Of a stretch of 64,000 bases of DNA, positions 45,296 to 54,398 are shown piece after piece; position 1 is the stretch's first letter, and every line of letters begins with the position of its first letter. This DNA is from Kitasatospora acidiphila (lineage in GTDB: Bacteria; Actinomycetota; Actinomycetes; Streptomycetales; Streptomycetaceae). The DNA lies in assembly GCF_006636205.1 (NCBI RefSeq), contig NZ_VIGB01000003.1:2728001-2792000 (forward strand), read 5' to 3'. The translations under genes and the position numbers were made by a program. The notes beneath the pieces were generated by a model that saw only the letters and a list, made by a program, of their open reading frames with translations, was not told the DNA's origin and ran no database searches.

Positions 45296-45973
45296 CTAGG
45301 GCAGTCGCCAGTCCACGGGCTGGCTGCCCTGCTTGACCAGCAGGTCGTTCGCGCGGCTGAACGGCCGGGAGCCGAAGAAGCCGTAGCTCGCCGACATCGG
45401 GCTCGGGTGCGCCGACTCGACCGCCGGCACCTGCCCCAGCAGCGGGCGCAGGTTGCGGGCGTCCCGGCCCCACAGGATCGCCACCAGCGGGCCGCCCCGG
45501 GCCACCAGGGCGCGGATCGCCTGCTCGGTGACCTCTTCCCAGCCCTTGCCCCGGTGCGCCGCCGGCTTACCGGGCGCCGTCGTCAGCGCCCGGTTCAGCA
45601 GCAGCACGCCCTGCTGCGTCCACGGCGTCAGGTCCCCGTTGCCGGGCGGCGGGCAGCCGAGGTCCTCGCCCATCTCCCGGTAGATGTTGATCAGACTGCC
45701 GGGCAGCGGCCGCACCTCGGGCGCCACCGAGAAGCTCAGGCCCACCGCGTGACCGGGCGTCGGGTACGGGTCCTGACCGACGATCAGTACCCGGACGTCG
45801 GCGAACGGCTGCTGGAACGCCCGCAGCACGTTCGGCCCGGCCGGCAGGTACGTCCGGCCTGCGGCGATCTCCGCGCGCAGGAAGTCACCCATGGCGGCGA
45901 TCCGCCCGGCCACTGGTGCCAGGGCCTCGGCCCAGCCGGGTTCGACGATCTCATGCAACGGACGCGGTGCCAT
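45296..45973 (-). CDS. ung: uracil-DNA glycosylase
   Basis: 225 residues, full length. It removes uracil from DNA in base excision repair. Motifs: catalytic water-activating [52 protein letters not shown] and the DNA-intercalation loop [21 protein letters not shown] 45973, 32 bases after the amidohydrolase end on the same strand. It is the intact member of four ung sequences in the window and marks the right border of the accessory region. Confidence 0.96.
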   Translation of the reverse strand: MAPRPLHEIVEPGWAEALAPVAGRIAAMGDFLRAEIAAGRTYLPAGPNVLRAFQQPFADVRVLIVGQDPYPTPGHAVGLSFSVAPEVRPLPGSLINIYREMGEDLGCPPPGNGDLTPWTQQGVLLLNRALTTAPGKPAAHRGKGWEEVTEQAIRALVARGGPLVAILWGRDARNLRPLLGQVPAVESAHPSPMSASYGFFGSRPFSRANDLLVKQGSQPVDWRLP

Positions 45974-46005
45974 GAAGTCACCCTATCGGCCCAGGCCGAC
46001 AGTCC

Positions 46006-47097
46006 TCACCCCACCGGCCGCCCGCGCAGCACCACCAGCTGCGGGTCGGCCAGCACCCCGATGTCGGCGCGCGGGTCGGCGGCGTAGACCACCAGGTCGG
46101 CGGGAGCGCCCTCGGTCAGCCCGTCCCGGCCGAGCCAGGCCCGGGCTCCCCAACTCGCGGCGCTGAGCGCCTCGGTGGCGGTGAGGCCGGCCTTGACCAG
46201 TTCGGCGGCCTCGGCGGCGACCAGGCCGTGGGCGAGTGAGCCGCCCGCGTCGGTGCCGACGTAGATCGGGATGCCGGCCTCGTGCGCGGCGCCGACGGTC
46301 TGGTAGCGGCGCTCGTGCAGTCGGCGCATGTGGGCCGACCAGGCCGGGAACTTGGCCTCGCCGCCGTCGGCCAGCTTGGGGAAGGTGGCGATGTTGACCA
46401 GGGTCGGCACGATCGCCACGCCGCGTTCGGCGAAGACCGGGATCAACTCCTCGGTCAGGCCGGTGGCGTGCTCCACGCAGTCGATCCCGGCGGCCAATAG
46501 GTCGGGCAGCGACTCGGCGGCGAAGCAGTGCGCGGTGACCCGCGCGCCCTCGGCGTGCGCCGCCGCGATGGCCTCGCGCAGTGCGTCGCCCGGCCAGCAG
46601 GCCGTCAGGTCGCCGCGCTCCCGGTCGATCCAGTCACCGACCAGCTTGACCCAGCCGTCACCGCGCCGGGCCTCCTGCACCACGTAGGCGGTGAGGTCGC
46701 CGGGCTCGATCTCATGGGCGTAGTTGCGGATGTAGCGCTTGGTCCGGGCGATGTGCCGGCCGGCCCGGATGATCTTCGGCAGGTCCTCGCGGTCGTCGAC
46801 CCAGCGGGTGTCGGCCGCCGAGCCGGCGTCGCGGATCAGCAGGGTGCCGGCATCCCGGTCGGTGAGCGCCTGCTTCTCGCTGGTGGCCTCGTCGACCGCG
46901 CCGTGCGCGTCCAGGCCGACGTGGCAGTGCGCGTCGACCAGGCCGGGCAGCACCCAGCCGGTGACGGTGCGCACATCACGCGCGCCGGCCGGCGGCGAGA
47001 AGCTCACCCGCCCGTCCAGCACCCAGAGTTCGTCCCGGACCTCGTCCGGACCGACCAGGATCCGTCCCTTGATGTGCAGCACCGCGCCTTCCGTCAT
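46006..47097 (-). CDS. metal-dependent amidohydrolase family protein
   Basis: 363 residues from ATG 47097. TIM-barrel amidohydrolase features: the N-terminal HxH metal site in LPGLVDAHCHVGLDAHG, the mid-barrel GWVKLVGDW lysine candidate, VTAHCFA and DCVEHATGL His ligands, and the final Asp in IYVGTDAGGSL. Imidazolonepropionase/prolidase-like; substrate unknown. It shares a 401-bp divergent region with the phosphonate-type fusion gene, but the palindromic operator lies nearer the latter. Confidence 0.9.
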   Translation of the reverse strand: MTEGAVLHIKGRILVGPDEVRDELWVLDGRVSFSPPAGARDVRTVTGWVLPGLVDAHCHVGLDAHGAVDEATSEKQALTDRDAGTLLIRDAGSAADTRWVDDREDLPKIIRAGRHIARTKRYIRNYAHEIEPGDLTAYVVQEARRGDGWVKLVGDWIDRERGDLTACWPGDALREAIAAAHAEGARVTAHCFAAESLPDLLAAGIDCVEHATGLTEELIPVFAERGVAIVPTLVNIATFPKLADGGEAKFPAWSAHMRRLHERRYQTVGAAHEAGIPIYVGTDAGGSLAHGLVAAEAAELVKAGLTATEALSAASWGARAWLGRDGLTEGAPADLVVYAADPRADIGVLADPQLVVLRGRPVG

Positions 47098-47498
47098 GTC
47101 CGGCACTCTACGACGCGAACGGCCTTGATAGGTCCCACGATTCGATCTTGACTGAACCATTGACTCGACATGACAAGACTGATTGACTACATGGCAGGCC
47201 CACCCCGTTGGAGCCGCCCGAGGTCGACCGTCCGCCCGGTCCGCCTCCCGGCCGCTCCCCGGCTCACCGCCCGCCGACGAGCCTGTTGCCGTCGCCAACC
47301 GGTGAGCCCGGCGCCCGGGCTCGGCGCGGCACCCCCCGTTCCCGCCGAGCCCGGGCGCACCCATGCCGTGGCGCGGAGTTCACGATCCCGTCAGCCGCCG
47401 GCCCGATTCCGCTCACCCGCCTTCGGCAGGGTCCTGGCAATCGGCCAAAGTTGGCTATACAACTTTGGGCCCACGGATCCTCCGTCGAAGGGCTCGCC
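47098..47498. promoter_or_regulatory. 401-bp divergent promoter region, amidohydrolase / dioxygenase-HD fusion
   Basis: No gene seen. 47115-47190 is noticeably A/T-richer and contains TTGACT-type hexamers (47147, 47160) that could serve as -35 elements toward the amidohydrolase or the fusion gene. The right part holds the palindromic operator described separately, 31 bases before the fusion ATG. Confidence 0.5.
47445..47468. promoter_or_regulatory. palindromic operator in front of the dioxygenase-HD fusion gene
   Basis: Perfect 9-bp arms CCAAAGTTG and CAACTTTGG around GCTATA. The inner 18 bp (47448-47465) match 15 of 18 positions of a second palindrome at 50205-50222 before the ABC importer. 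The GntR/HutC-type regulator encoded between them is the obvious binder. Confidence 0.75.
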
Positions 47499-49100
47499 AT
47501 GCCTGACCCCACCGCCGCCGGCCCCGCCTACTGGCTGCGCGACAACTGCCCGTGCGCCGACTGCCGCGATCCGCGCAGCGGCCAGAAGCTGTTCCAGATC
47601 ACCGACCTGCCCGCCGATCTGGCGGTCGCGGCCGCCACCGAGGCGGCCGACGGCCGGCTCGAGGTGCTCTGGTCGGACGGCCACCGCTCAACCTACCCGC
47701 CGGGCCGACGCACGGCGGATGACGGCGGCGACCGCCGTACCGAGTCCGGCAAACGGCTCTGGCGGGCCGCCGACTTCGTAGCCGGAATCCCGGAGGCCGA
47801 CTGGTCGGCCCACCTCGCCGACCCCGCCGAGCGGGCGGCGGTGCTGCGCGCCGTGCAGCGGCTGGGCTTCGCGGTGCTGCGCGGGGTGCCGGCCGAGGAG
47901 CGGCAGGTGCTGGCGGTCGCGGAGAGCTTCGGCTTCGTGCGCCGCACCAACTACGGCGAGCTGTTCGACGTCCGGGTCGAGCCGAACCCCACCAACCTGG
48001 CCTTCTCCGCCGCCGCGATCGCACCGCACACCGACAACCCGTACCGCGACCCGGTGCCCACCGTGCAGTTGCTGCACTGCCTGGCCAACGAGGCCGAAGG
48101 TGGTGACTCCGCGCTGGTGGACGGCTTCCAGGCGGCCGCGTTGCTGCGCGCCGAGGCGCCGGACGACTTCGCGGTGCTCACCCGCACCCCGGTGCCGTTC
48201 GTCTACCGCGACCGGCACACCGAACTGCGGGCCGATCGGCCGCTGATCACCACCGATGGGTTGGGGCGGATCCGCGAAGTCCGGCTCAACAACCGCTCGA
48301 TCGGCCAACTCGACTTGCCTGAGCATGAGTTGGAGAAGTTCTACGCCGCCTACCGACGGTTCGCCGAGATCACCCTGCGACCCGAACTGCAGCTGGCCTT
48401 CCGGCTGGCGCCCGGCGACTGCCTGGTCTTCGACAACACCCGGCTGCTGCACGCCCGCACCGCCTTCGAACGGGAGGGGCGACGCCATCTCCAGGGCTGC
48501 TACGCCGACTTGGACGCACTGGCGTCCACCCTGGCGGTGCTGGACCGGCGCACCGCCGCGCTGGACGAGCTGGCGGAACTGTTCGAGGGCGAGGGCGCCG
48601 GGGAGTACCTCGGCGAGGCGGTCACCCAGGCCGAGCACATGCTGCAGGCGGCCGCGCTGGCGCAGCAGGCGGGCGCGCCGGACGCCCTGGTGGCGGCGGC
48701 GCTGCTGCATGATGTCGGGCACTTCACAAGCGCCGTGACGGGCCGTCAGCTGATGGCGGGCCAGGACAACCGCCACAGCGAGACCGGTGCCGACTGGCTG
48801 GCGCAGTGGTTCCCGACGTCCGTCACCGAGCCGATCCGACTGCACGTGGCGGCCAAGCGCTACCTCTGCACGGTCGAACCGGCGTACCGGGCGCGGCTTT
48901 CCGAGGCGTCCGAGTACACCCTCCAGGTGCAGGGCGGCCCGCTGACCGAGGACCAGGCGGCCGCCTTCGCCGCGCTGCCCGGTGCGGCCGACGCCGTCGC
49001 GGTGCGCCGCTGGGACGACGCGGCCAAGACCGCGGGCACCGGCACTCCGTGCTTCGACGACTACCGGCCACTGCTGGCCCGGCTGATGGCCGAGCGGTGA
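47499..49100 (+). CDS. fused TmpA-like Fe/2OG dioxygenase and TmpB/PhnZ-like HD diiron oxygenase
   Basis: 533 residues from ATG 47499 (CGAAGGG 6 bases upstream). Residues 11-75 resemble the zinc-binding N-domain of gamma-butyrobetaine hydroxylase (Cys17, Cys19, Cys22, later His in SDGH). Residues about 115-345 are a TauD-type dioxygenase with the iron triad His177-x-Asp179 (APHTDNP) and His318 (RLLHART). Residues about 365-530 are an HD oxygenase: Tyr370, Glu373, His380, His404-Asp405, His408 and His426 keep the spacing I recall for PhnZ (Y24, E27, H34, H58/D59, H62, H80). Known TmpA and TmpB act in sequence on 2-(trimethylammonio)ethylphosphonate to give glycine betaine and phosphate; PhnY/PhnZ do likewise on 2-aminoethylphosphonate. 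The substrate here is inferred. Confidence 0.88.
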   Translation: MPDPTAAGPAYWLRDNCPCADCRDPRSGQKLFQITDLPADLAVAAATEAADGRLEVLWSDGHRSTYPPGRRTADDGGDRRTESGKRLWRAADFVAGIPEADWSAHLADPAERAAVLRAVQRLGFAVLRGVPAEERQVLAVAESFGFVRRTNYGELFDVRVEPNPTNLAFSAAAIAPHTDNPYRDPVPTVQLLHCLANEAEGGDSALVDGFQAAALLRAEAPDDFAVLTRTPVPFVYRDRHTELRADRPLITTDGLGRIREVRLNNRSIGQLDLPEHELEKFYAAYRRFAEITLRPELQLAFRLAPGDCLVFDNTRLLHARTAFEREGRRHLQGCYADLDALASTLAVLDRRTAALDELAELFEGEGAGEYLGEAVTQAEHMLQAAALAQQAGAPDALVAAALLHDVGHFTSAVTGRQLMAGQDNRHSETGADWLAQWFPTSVTEPIRLHVAAKRYLCTVEPAYRARLSEASEYTLQVQGGPLTEDQAAAFAALPGAADAVAVRRWDDAAKTAGTGTPCFDDYRPLLARLMAER

Positions 49101-49179
49101 GCCCTGCCGACGCACCCGCCCGGGCGCCGGCCCACCCGAGCGCTCAGTCGCCAGCCCAGTCGCCAGCTCGGCCGCCCGC

Positions 49180-50003
49180 TCAGTCGTCCGCTCGGGCGTG
49201 CCGCGAAAGCGCCGAGGTGGCAAGGGAGTTGTGCACGCTGAAGGCCACCATGCCGGGCAGGTAGCGGTCTTGGGACCACTCGACCGGGCGCCCGGTGGGG
49301 TCGGTGGTGCGGCGGCGCTCGCGCAGCAGCGGGGCGCCGCGCCGGCAGCCGAGCAGCCGGGCGTCGTCGCCGTTGGCGGTGACCACGTCGATGGTGTGGT
49401 CGGCGTCGGTGAACAGGATGCCGTGCTCCCGCAGGTGTTCGGTGTGCGAGACCACGTCGGCCGGCAACTGGGCCACCAGCACGCCGACATGCGGCGGGTA
49501 GATGGTGCGCTCCACCATCACCGGGGTGCCGGAGAGGGTGCGCAGCCGCAGCGTCACATAGACCTCGGCGCCCGGCTCCAGGCGCAGTTGCTCGCGCTCG
49601 GCGGCATCGGCCGGCCGGCGCAGCAGCGACTCCAGGCGGCCGCCCGGCTCCTCGCCCATCGAGCGCGCCCAGTGGGTGAAGCTGAGCAGTTCGGAGAAGC
49701 TCTGCACCCGGGCGTTGCCGAGCACCACCCGCCGGGTGCCGCGCCGCGAGGTGACCAGCCCGTCGGCCCGCAGCACCGCCAGTGCCTGACGGACGGTCCC
49801 CCGGGAGACGCCGTACCGCTCGGCCAGGGCCCCTCGGCGGGCAGCCGGCCGGCCTCGCCGTACGCGCCGGTGCTGATCGCCTCCCGCAGGTCGGCGGCGA
49901 CCCGGCGGTAGAGCGCGCCGCTGGCCTCGGCCACCGTGGCGTGCTCCTCCGGGTTGCCGGGCTCGTCCTGTTGCATCGCGTTCTCCGTGAAGCTGTCTGT
50001 CAC
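49180..50003 (-). CDS. GntR family (HutC/UTRA-type) transcriptional regulator, apparent frameshift near 49832
   Basis: GTG 50003 follows GGGGGA. The N-terminal winged helix begins in one frame (ALYRRVAADLREAISTGAY, RLPAEG) and continues in the next (LAERYGVSRGTVRQALAVLRADGLV). One missing G in the GAGGGGCCC run near 49832 explains the break. The C-terminal UTRA ligand domain is intact (VYVTLRLRTLSGTPVMVERTIYPP, SQDRYLPGMVAFSVHN). It sits between the fusion oxygenase and the ABC importer, both preceded by the same palindrome. It is like PhnF-type regulators of phosphonate or phosphate genes. Confidence 0.87.
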
Positions 50004-50204
50004 CGGGTCCCCCCAACTCATTGTCCTGCGTGCTGGGTGCGGCCGAGGACGATCCGACCTTATCGGCTCCCGGTGGACCGTTCGTGGTCCGCTTGGGCGG
50101 TTATGGCCCGAGCGAGCGCGACCGTTCCCGCAGCCGACCCCTGTTCTGGGGCGCCCGTTCACCTTCTGGTCACCGAGATCCGGCGTACTTGGCGGCGTCG
50201 GGCG

Positions 50205-50222
50205 AAGTTGGCTGACCAACTT
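50205..50222. promoter_or_regulatory. palindromic operator in front of the ABC importer operon
   Basis: Perfect 7-bp arms AAGTTGG and CCAACTT around CTGA, 81 bases before the substrate-binding-protein start and within the 299-bp region divergent from gntR. 15 of 18 positions match the operator at 47448-47465. Confidence 0.75.
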
Positions 50223-50302
50223 GGCTCCCCGGCACTCCTCCCTGACGCAGCCAGCGCACCTGACGTGCGACCCTGCCGCACCTCGATCCAGGAGATCCTC
50301 CC

Positions 50303-51460
50303 GTGACCGTGCACCGCGCCCGTGCCGCCGCAGCTGCGGCCGTACTGACCGCCGCCGCGTTCTCCCTCACCGCCTGCGGCTCCGCGGGCTCGTCGTCGGC
50401 CACCACGGCCGGCGGCAAGAACATCACGACCGCCACCTCGGCCGCCGACCTCGGCGGGATGGACGCGCTGGTCGCGGCCGCGAAGAAGGAGGGCAACCTC
50501 CACGTCATCACGCTGCCGCGCGACTGGGCCAACTACGGCACGCTGATGGACAACTTCACCAAGAAGTACGGCATCAAGATCGAGGACGAGAACCCGGACG
50601 GCTCCAGCCAGGACGAGATCAACGCGATCACCTCCCGCAAGGGCCAGGACCGCGGCCCCGACGTGGTCGACGTGGGCACCGCGTTCGCCATCTCCGGCGC
50701 CCAGCAGGGCCTGTTCGCCCCGTACAAGGTGGCCGGCTACGACAGCATCCCGGCGACCATGAAGGCCGCCGACGCCACCTCGTACAACGACTACGGCGGC
50801 TACGTCTCGATCGGCTGCAACGCCAAGAAGGTCGCCGTCTGCCCGCAGACCTTCGCCGACCTGATGAAGCCCGACTACAAGGGCATGGTCGCGCTGAACG
50901 GCAACCCGACCAAGGCCAACGCCGCGCTCAACGCCGTCTGGGCCGCCTCCGTGGCCAACGGTGGCGGTCTGGACAACATCCAGCCCGGCATCGACTTCTT
51001 CGGCAAGCTGAAGGCGGCCGGCAACTTCAACCCGGTCGAGGCCACCTCCGCCACCGTGGAGAGCGGCGAGACCCCGATCACCATCGACTGGTCGTACCTG
51101 AACACCGGCTACACCAGCAAGCTGGCCCCGAAGGGCATCGACTGGAAGGTCGCCATTCCGTCGGACGGCATCTGGGCGAACTTCTACAACCAGGCCATCA
51201 GCAAGTACGCGCCGCACCCGGCCGCCGCCCGCCTGTGGGAGGAGTACCTCTACAGCGCCGAGGGCCAGAACGGCTTCCTGGGCGGCTTCGCCACCCCGGC
51301 GGAGTTCGACGCCATGAAGTCGGCCAACACGCTGGACGCCGCCCTGGCCGCCAAGGTGCCGGCCCCCGCCAAGCCGTTCACCACCTTCCCGACCCAGGCG
51401 CAGCAGGACACCGCCAAGGCCGCGGTGACCGCCAACTGGGCGAAGGCCATCGGGGGCTGA
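50303..51460 (+). CDS. ABC transporter substrate-binding lipoprotein, 2-aminoethylphosphonate/iron type
   Basis: 385 residues from GTG 50303. Lipoprotein signal with lipobox LTAC near residue 25. The mature part is a class-F periplasmic-binding fold: LVAAAKKEGNLHVITLPRDWANYGTL, DEINAITSRKGQDRGPDVVDVGTAFA, WSYLNTGYTSK and ARLWEEYLYSAEGQNGFLGGFATP. The close families bind 2-aminoethylphosphonate (PhnS), polyamines or ferric iron. The neighbouring phosphonate-oxygenase fusion and shared operator favour an aminophosphonate. First gene of a five- or six-gene operon. Confidence 0.88.
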   Translation: MTVHRARAAAAAAVLTAAAFSLTACGSAGSSSATTAGGKNITTATSAADLGGMDALVAAAKKEGNLHVITLPRDWANYGTLMDNFTKKYGIKIEDENPDGSSQDEINAITSRKGQDRGPDVVDVGTAFAISGAQQGLFAPYKVAGYDSIPATMKAADATSYNDYGGYVSIGCNAKKVAVCPQTFADLMKPDYKGMVALNGNPTKANAALNAVWAASVANGGGLDNIQPGIDFFGKLKAAGNFNPVEATSATVESGETPITIDWSYLNTGYTSKLAPKGIDWKVAIPSDGIWANFYNQAISKYAPHPAAARLWEEYLYSAEGQNGFLGGFATPAEFDAMKSANTLDAALAAKVPAPAKPFTTFPTQAQQDTAKAAVTANWAKAIGG

Positions 51461-51468
51461 ACCAAGCA

Positions 51469-52434
51469 ATGACTACGGCTCCCACCCCGGTGCCGACTCC
51501 CGCCGCCGTTGACACCAACGGCGGCGGGGGTACCCCCGGTACCGCAACTCCCGCAACTCCGGCCGCCCCCACGGCCATCCGCCGTCGTCGCGGCGGCCGC
51601 GCCTGGCTCGGCGCGCTGCCCCTGCTGGTGTTCTTCGCCATCGGCTTCGGGCTGCCCGCCGTCGCGATCGCCATCGGCGCCTTCACCACCTCATCCGACG
51701 CCCCGGGCGGCGGCGGCCACTTCACCATGGCCAACCTCAGCGACTCGCTGCAGGGCGCCTACCTGACGGCGCTGCTCGGCAGTGTGAAGCTCTCCGCGCT
51801 GACCGCGCTGATCGGCACCGCGATCGGGCTCCCGCTGGCCCAGGCGGTGGCCACCTCCCGCTTCAAGTTCGTCCGCGAGACGGTGCTGGCCGGCTCCGGC
51901 GTGCTCGCCAACTTCGGCGGTGTGCCGCTGGCGTTCATGTTCGTCGCCACCCTCGGCAACGCGGGTGAGGTCACCACGTCGCTGGGCCTGAAGGACTACG
52001 GCTGGAGCCTGTACACCTTCAACGGGCTGGCGGTCGTCTACCTCTACTTCCTCATCCCGCTGATGATCCTCACCATCACCCCGGCCCTGGAGGGGCTGCG
52101 GGTGCAGTGGCGTGAGGCCGCGTACAACAACGGGGCGACGGTCTTCCAGTACTGGCGGCACGTCGCGCTGCCGGTGCTGCTGCCCTCCCTGCTCGGCGGC
52201 TACGTGCTGCTGTTCGGCGCCTCGTTCGCCGCGTACGCCACCGCCGAGGCCATGGTCGGCAGTTCGATCCCGCTGATCTCGATGCAGATCGGCGACGCGC
52301 TCTCCGGCAACGTGCTGGTCGGCCAGGGCAACCTGGCCCTCGCGCTCGGTCTCGACATGATCGTGGTCGCCTGCCTGGTGATGGCGATCTACCTGCCCCT
52401 CCAGCGCCGGAGTGCCAAGTGGCTCAGTTCCTGA
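51469..52434 (+). CDS. ABC transporter permease (first of pair)
   Basis: 321 residues from ATG 51469, 8 bases after the binding-protein stop. A Pro/Thr/Gly-rich cytoplasmic N-terminus of about 40 residues precedes six membrane segments. The inner-membrane EAA-type loop is seen in WREAAYNNGATVFQYWRHVALPVLLPSL, where the permease meets the ATPase. Its last 16 bases overlap the second permease. Confidence 0.9.
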   Translation: MTTAPTPVPTPAAVDTNGGGGTPGTATPATPAAPTAIRRRRGGRAWLGALPLLVFFAIGFGLPAVAIAIGAFTTSSDAPGGGGHFTMANLSDSLQGAYLTALLGSVKLSALTALIGTAIGLPLAQAVATSRFKFVRETVLAGSGVLANFGGVPLAFMFVATLGNAGEVTTSLGLKDYGWSLYTFNGLAVVYLYFLIPLMILTITPALEGLRVQWREAAYNNGATVFQYWRHVALPVLLPSLLGGYVLLFGASFAAYATAEAMVGSSIPLISMQIGDALSGNVLVGQGNLALALGLDMIVVACLVMAIYLPLQRRSAKWLSS

Positions 52435-53243
52435 ACCGGCTGCGGCTCGGCCGCGGCCTCGTCCTGTTGCTCTGCGGCGTCTACTTCTTCGTGCCGCTCG
52501 GTGCGTCGCTCTACTTCAGCATCGACGACCATCACGGCAACGTCGCCTTCAACGCCTACACCAGCTTGCTCTCGGCGCCCGGGTTCCTCGACGCGCTCTA
52601 CCTGAGCCTGGAGCTGGCAGCCGCGACCGTGGTGCTGCTGCTGGTGCTGCTGGTGCCGGCGCTGCTGGCGGCCCGGTTGGGCGCGCCCAAGCTGCGTCCG
52701 GTGATCGAGGTGGTCTGCTCGATGCCGCTGGTGGTTCCGGTGGTCGCGCTCACCACCGGCATCGTCGGGGTGCTGCGCTGGGGGCCGGACTACCTGGCCA
52801 ACACGCCGATCTTCCAGACCTTCGTGGCGATCCAGAACCCGAACTTCCCGGTGGTGCTGCTGATCGCGTACGTGCTGATGGCGCTGCCGTTCGCCTACCG
52901 CGCGCTGGACGGCGGGCTGCGCAGCGTGGACGTGGTCACGCTGGTCGAGGCCGCCCGCAGCTGCGGGGCGAGCTGGCCGCGGGCCGTGTTCTCGGTCGTG
53001 CTGCCCAACCTGCGCAGCGCACTGCTCAGCGCCTCGGTGCTCACCGTGGCGCTGGTGCTCGGCGAGTTCACCACCGCCTCGATCCTCGGCTTCCAGCCCT
53101 TCTCGGTGTGGATCAACGCCTACGGCAAGACCGACGGGCAGATGTCCGTCGCGGTCTCGATCCTCAGCCTGCTGATCGTCTGGGTCGTCCTGCTGCTGCT
53201 CTCCGTGCTCGGCGGCCGCACCCGCAAGGCCGCGCGTTCCTGA
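52419..53243 (+). CDS. ABC transporter permease (second of pair)
   Basis: 274 residues from GTG 52419, overlapping the preceding gene by 16 bases. Six membrane segments; the EAA loop reads LVEAARSCGASWPRAVFSVVLPNLRSAL. Pairs with the first permease to form the import channel for the binding protein at 50303. Confidence 0.9.
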   Translation: MAQFLNRLRLGRGLVLLLCGVYFFVPLGASLYFSIDDHHGNVAFNAYTSLLSAPGFLDALYLSLELAAATVVLLLVLLVPALLAARLGAPKLRPVIEVVCSMPLVVPVVALTTGIVGVLRWGPDYLANTPIFQTFVAIQNPNFPVVLLIAYVLMALPFAYRALDGGLRSVDVVTLVEAARSCGASWPRAVFSVVLPNLRSALLSASVLTVALVLGEFTTASILGFQPFSVWINAYGKTDGQMSVAVSILSLLIVWVVLLLLSVLGGRTRKAARS

Positions 53244-53303
53244 CGCTCCGTCAGATTTCCGCGCGTTGCCGATCCACCAAGTGATTCCCAGGAGTTCACC
53301 GCC

Positions 53304-54398
53304 ATGACCACCTCCGCCACCCCCGCACCGCCCACCGGCGTGCCGCTGCACCCCGGCAGCGCCACCGTCGAATTCCGCTCGTTGCGCCGGGCGTTCGGCG
53401 CCACCGTGGCGCTCGACGGCCTCGACCTGACGGTCCACCCGGGCGAACTGCTGGCGCTGCTCGGCCCGTCCGGCTGCGGCAAGACCACCGCGCTGCGGAT
53501 CCTGGCCGGCTTCGAGACCCATGACTCGGGCGAGGTGCTGGTCGACGGGCAGGACGTCACCCGGATCCCCGCGCACAAGCGGGACGCCGGCATGGTGTTC
53601 CAGTCCTACAGCCTCTTCCCCCACCTGACCGCGCTCGACAACGTCTCCTTCGGACTGAAGATGCGCGGCGTCGGCAAGGTCGAACGCCGGGCCCGGGCAC
53701 AGGAGTTGCTGGAGCTGGTCGGCCTGCCGCAGCGCGCCGGGCACTACCCGCACCAGATGTCCGGCGGCCAGCAGCAGCGGATCGCGCTGGCCCGGGCGCT
53801 CGCCCTGCAGCCGCGGGTGCTGCTGCTGGACGAGCCGCTCTCCGCGCTGGACGCCAAGGTCCGGCTCAACCTGCGCGAGGAGATCCGCCGCCTCCAGCAG
53901 GAGCTCGGCATCACCACCTTGTTCGTCACCCACGACCAGGAGGAGGCGCTGTCGATGGCCGACCGGGTCGCGGTGCTGCGGGCCGGCCGGCTGGAGCAGT
54001 GCGCCACCCCGAGCGAGCTCTACGCCCGCCCGACCACCGCCTTCGTCGCGGAGTTCGTCGGCACCATGAGCCGGATCCCGGCGCAGCGCTCCGGCGACGG
54101 CGTCGAGGTGCTGGGCCGCCGGCACGAGGTGGACGGCACGGTGCCCGCCGACGGCGAGGTGGAGGTGCTGGTCCGCCCGGAGAACGTGGCGGTCACCGCC
54201 GGCGGCGACGCGGTCGTCACCGGCGCCAGCTTCCTGGGGGCGGTCACCCGGCTGACCGTCAAGCTGGCCGACGGCACCGACATCAAGGCCGACCTGCCCA
54301 CCGACGAGGCGGCCAAGCTGCCGGTCGGCGGCGGTGCCACGGTCTCGCTGCCCGACCGTCCGGTCCTGGTGGACCGCCGCGTTACGGTCGGGCAGTGA
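53304..54398 (+). CDS. ABC transporter ATP-binding protein
   Basis: 364 residues from ATG 53304, 60 bases after the permease. Walker A LLGPSGCGKTTALRIL, signature MSGGQQQRIALARALA, Walker B VLLLDEPLSALDAKVR, switch His in LFVTHDQEEALSMADR. A C-terminal TOBE-like regulatory domain begins near residue 250. It belongs to the PotA/PhnT/FbpC group of importers. Its TGA overlaps the GTG of the HAD gene. Confidence 0.94.
   Translation: MTTSATPAPPTGVPLHPGSATVEFRSLRRAFGATVALDGLDLTVHPGELLALLGPSGCGKTTALRILAGFETHDSGEVLVDGQDVTRIPAHKRDAGMVFQSYSLFPHLTALDNVSFGLKMRGVGKVERRARAQELLELVGLPQRAGHYPHQMSGGQQQRIALARALALQPRVLLLDEPLSALDAKVRLNLREEIRRLQQELGITTLFVTHDQEEALSMADRVAVLRAGRLEQCATPSELYARPTTAFVAEFVGTMSRIPAQRSGDGVEVLGRRHEVDGTVPADGEVEVLVRPENVAVTAGGDAVVTGASFLGAVTRLTVKLADGTDIKADLPTDEAAKLPVGGGATVSLPDRPVLVDRRVTVGQ

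Noticed and set aside
26468..45300. Search for a tRNA gene or integrase that would define a classical integrative element
   Set aside because: Neither was found by eye; the ung copies are the only repeated landmarks.
31071..45756. B/D direct repeat as insertion-sequence ends
   Set aside because: The repeat is ung coding sequence, far longer than IS terminal repeats, and no transposase is present.
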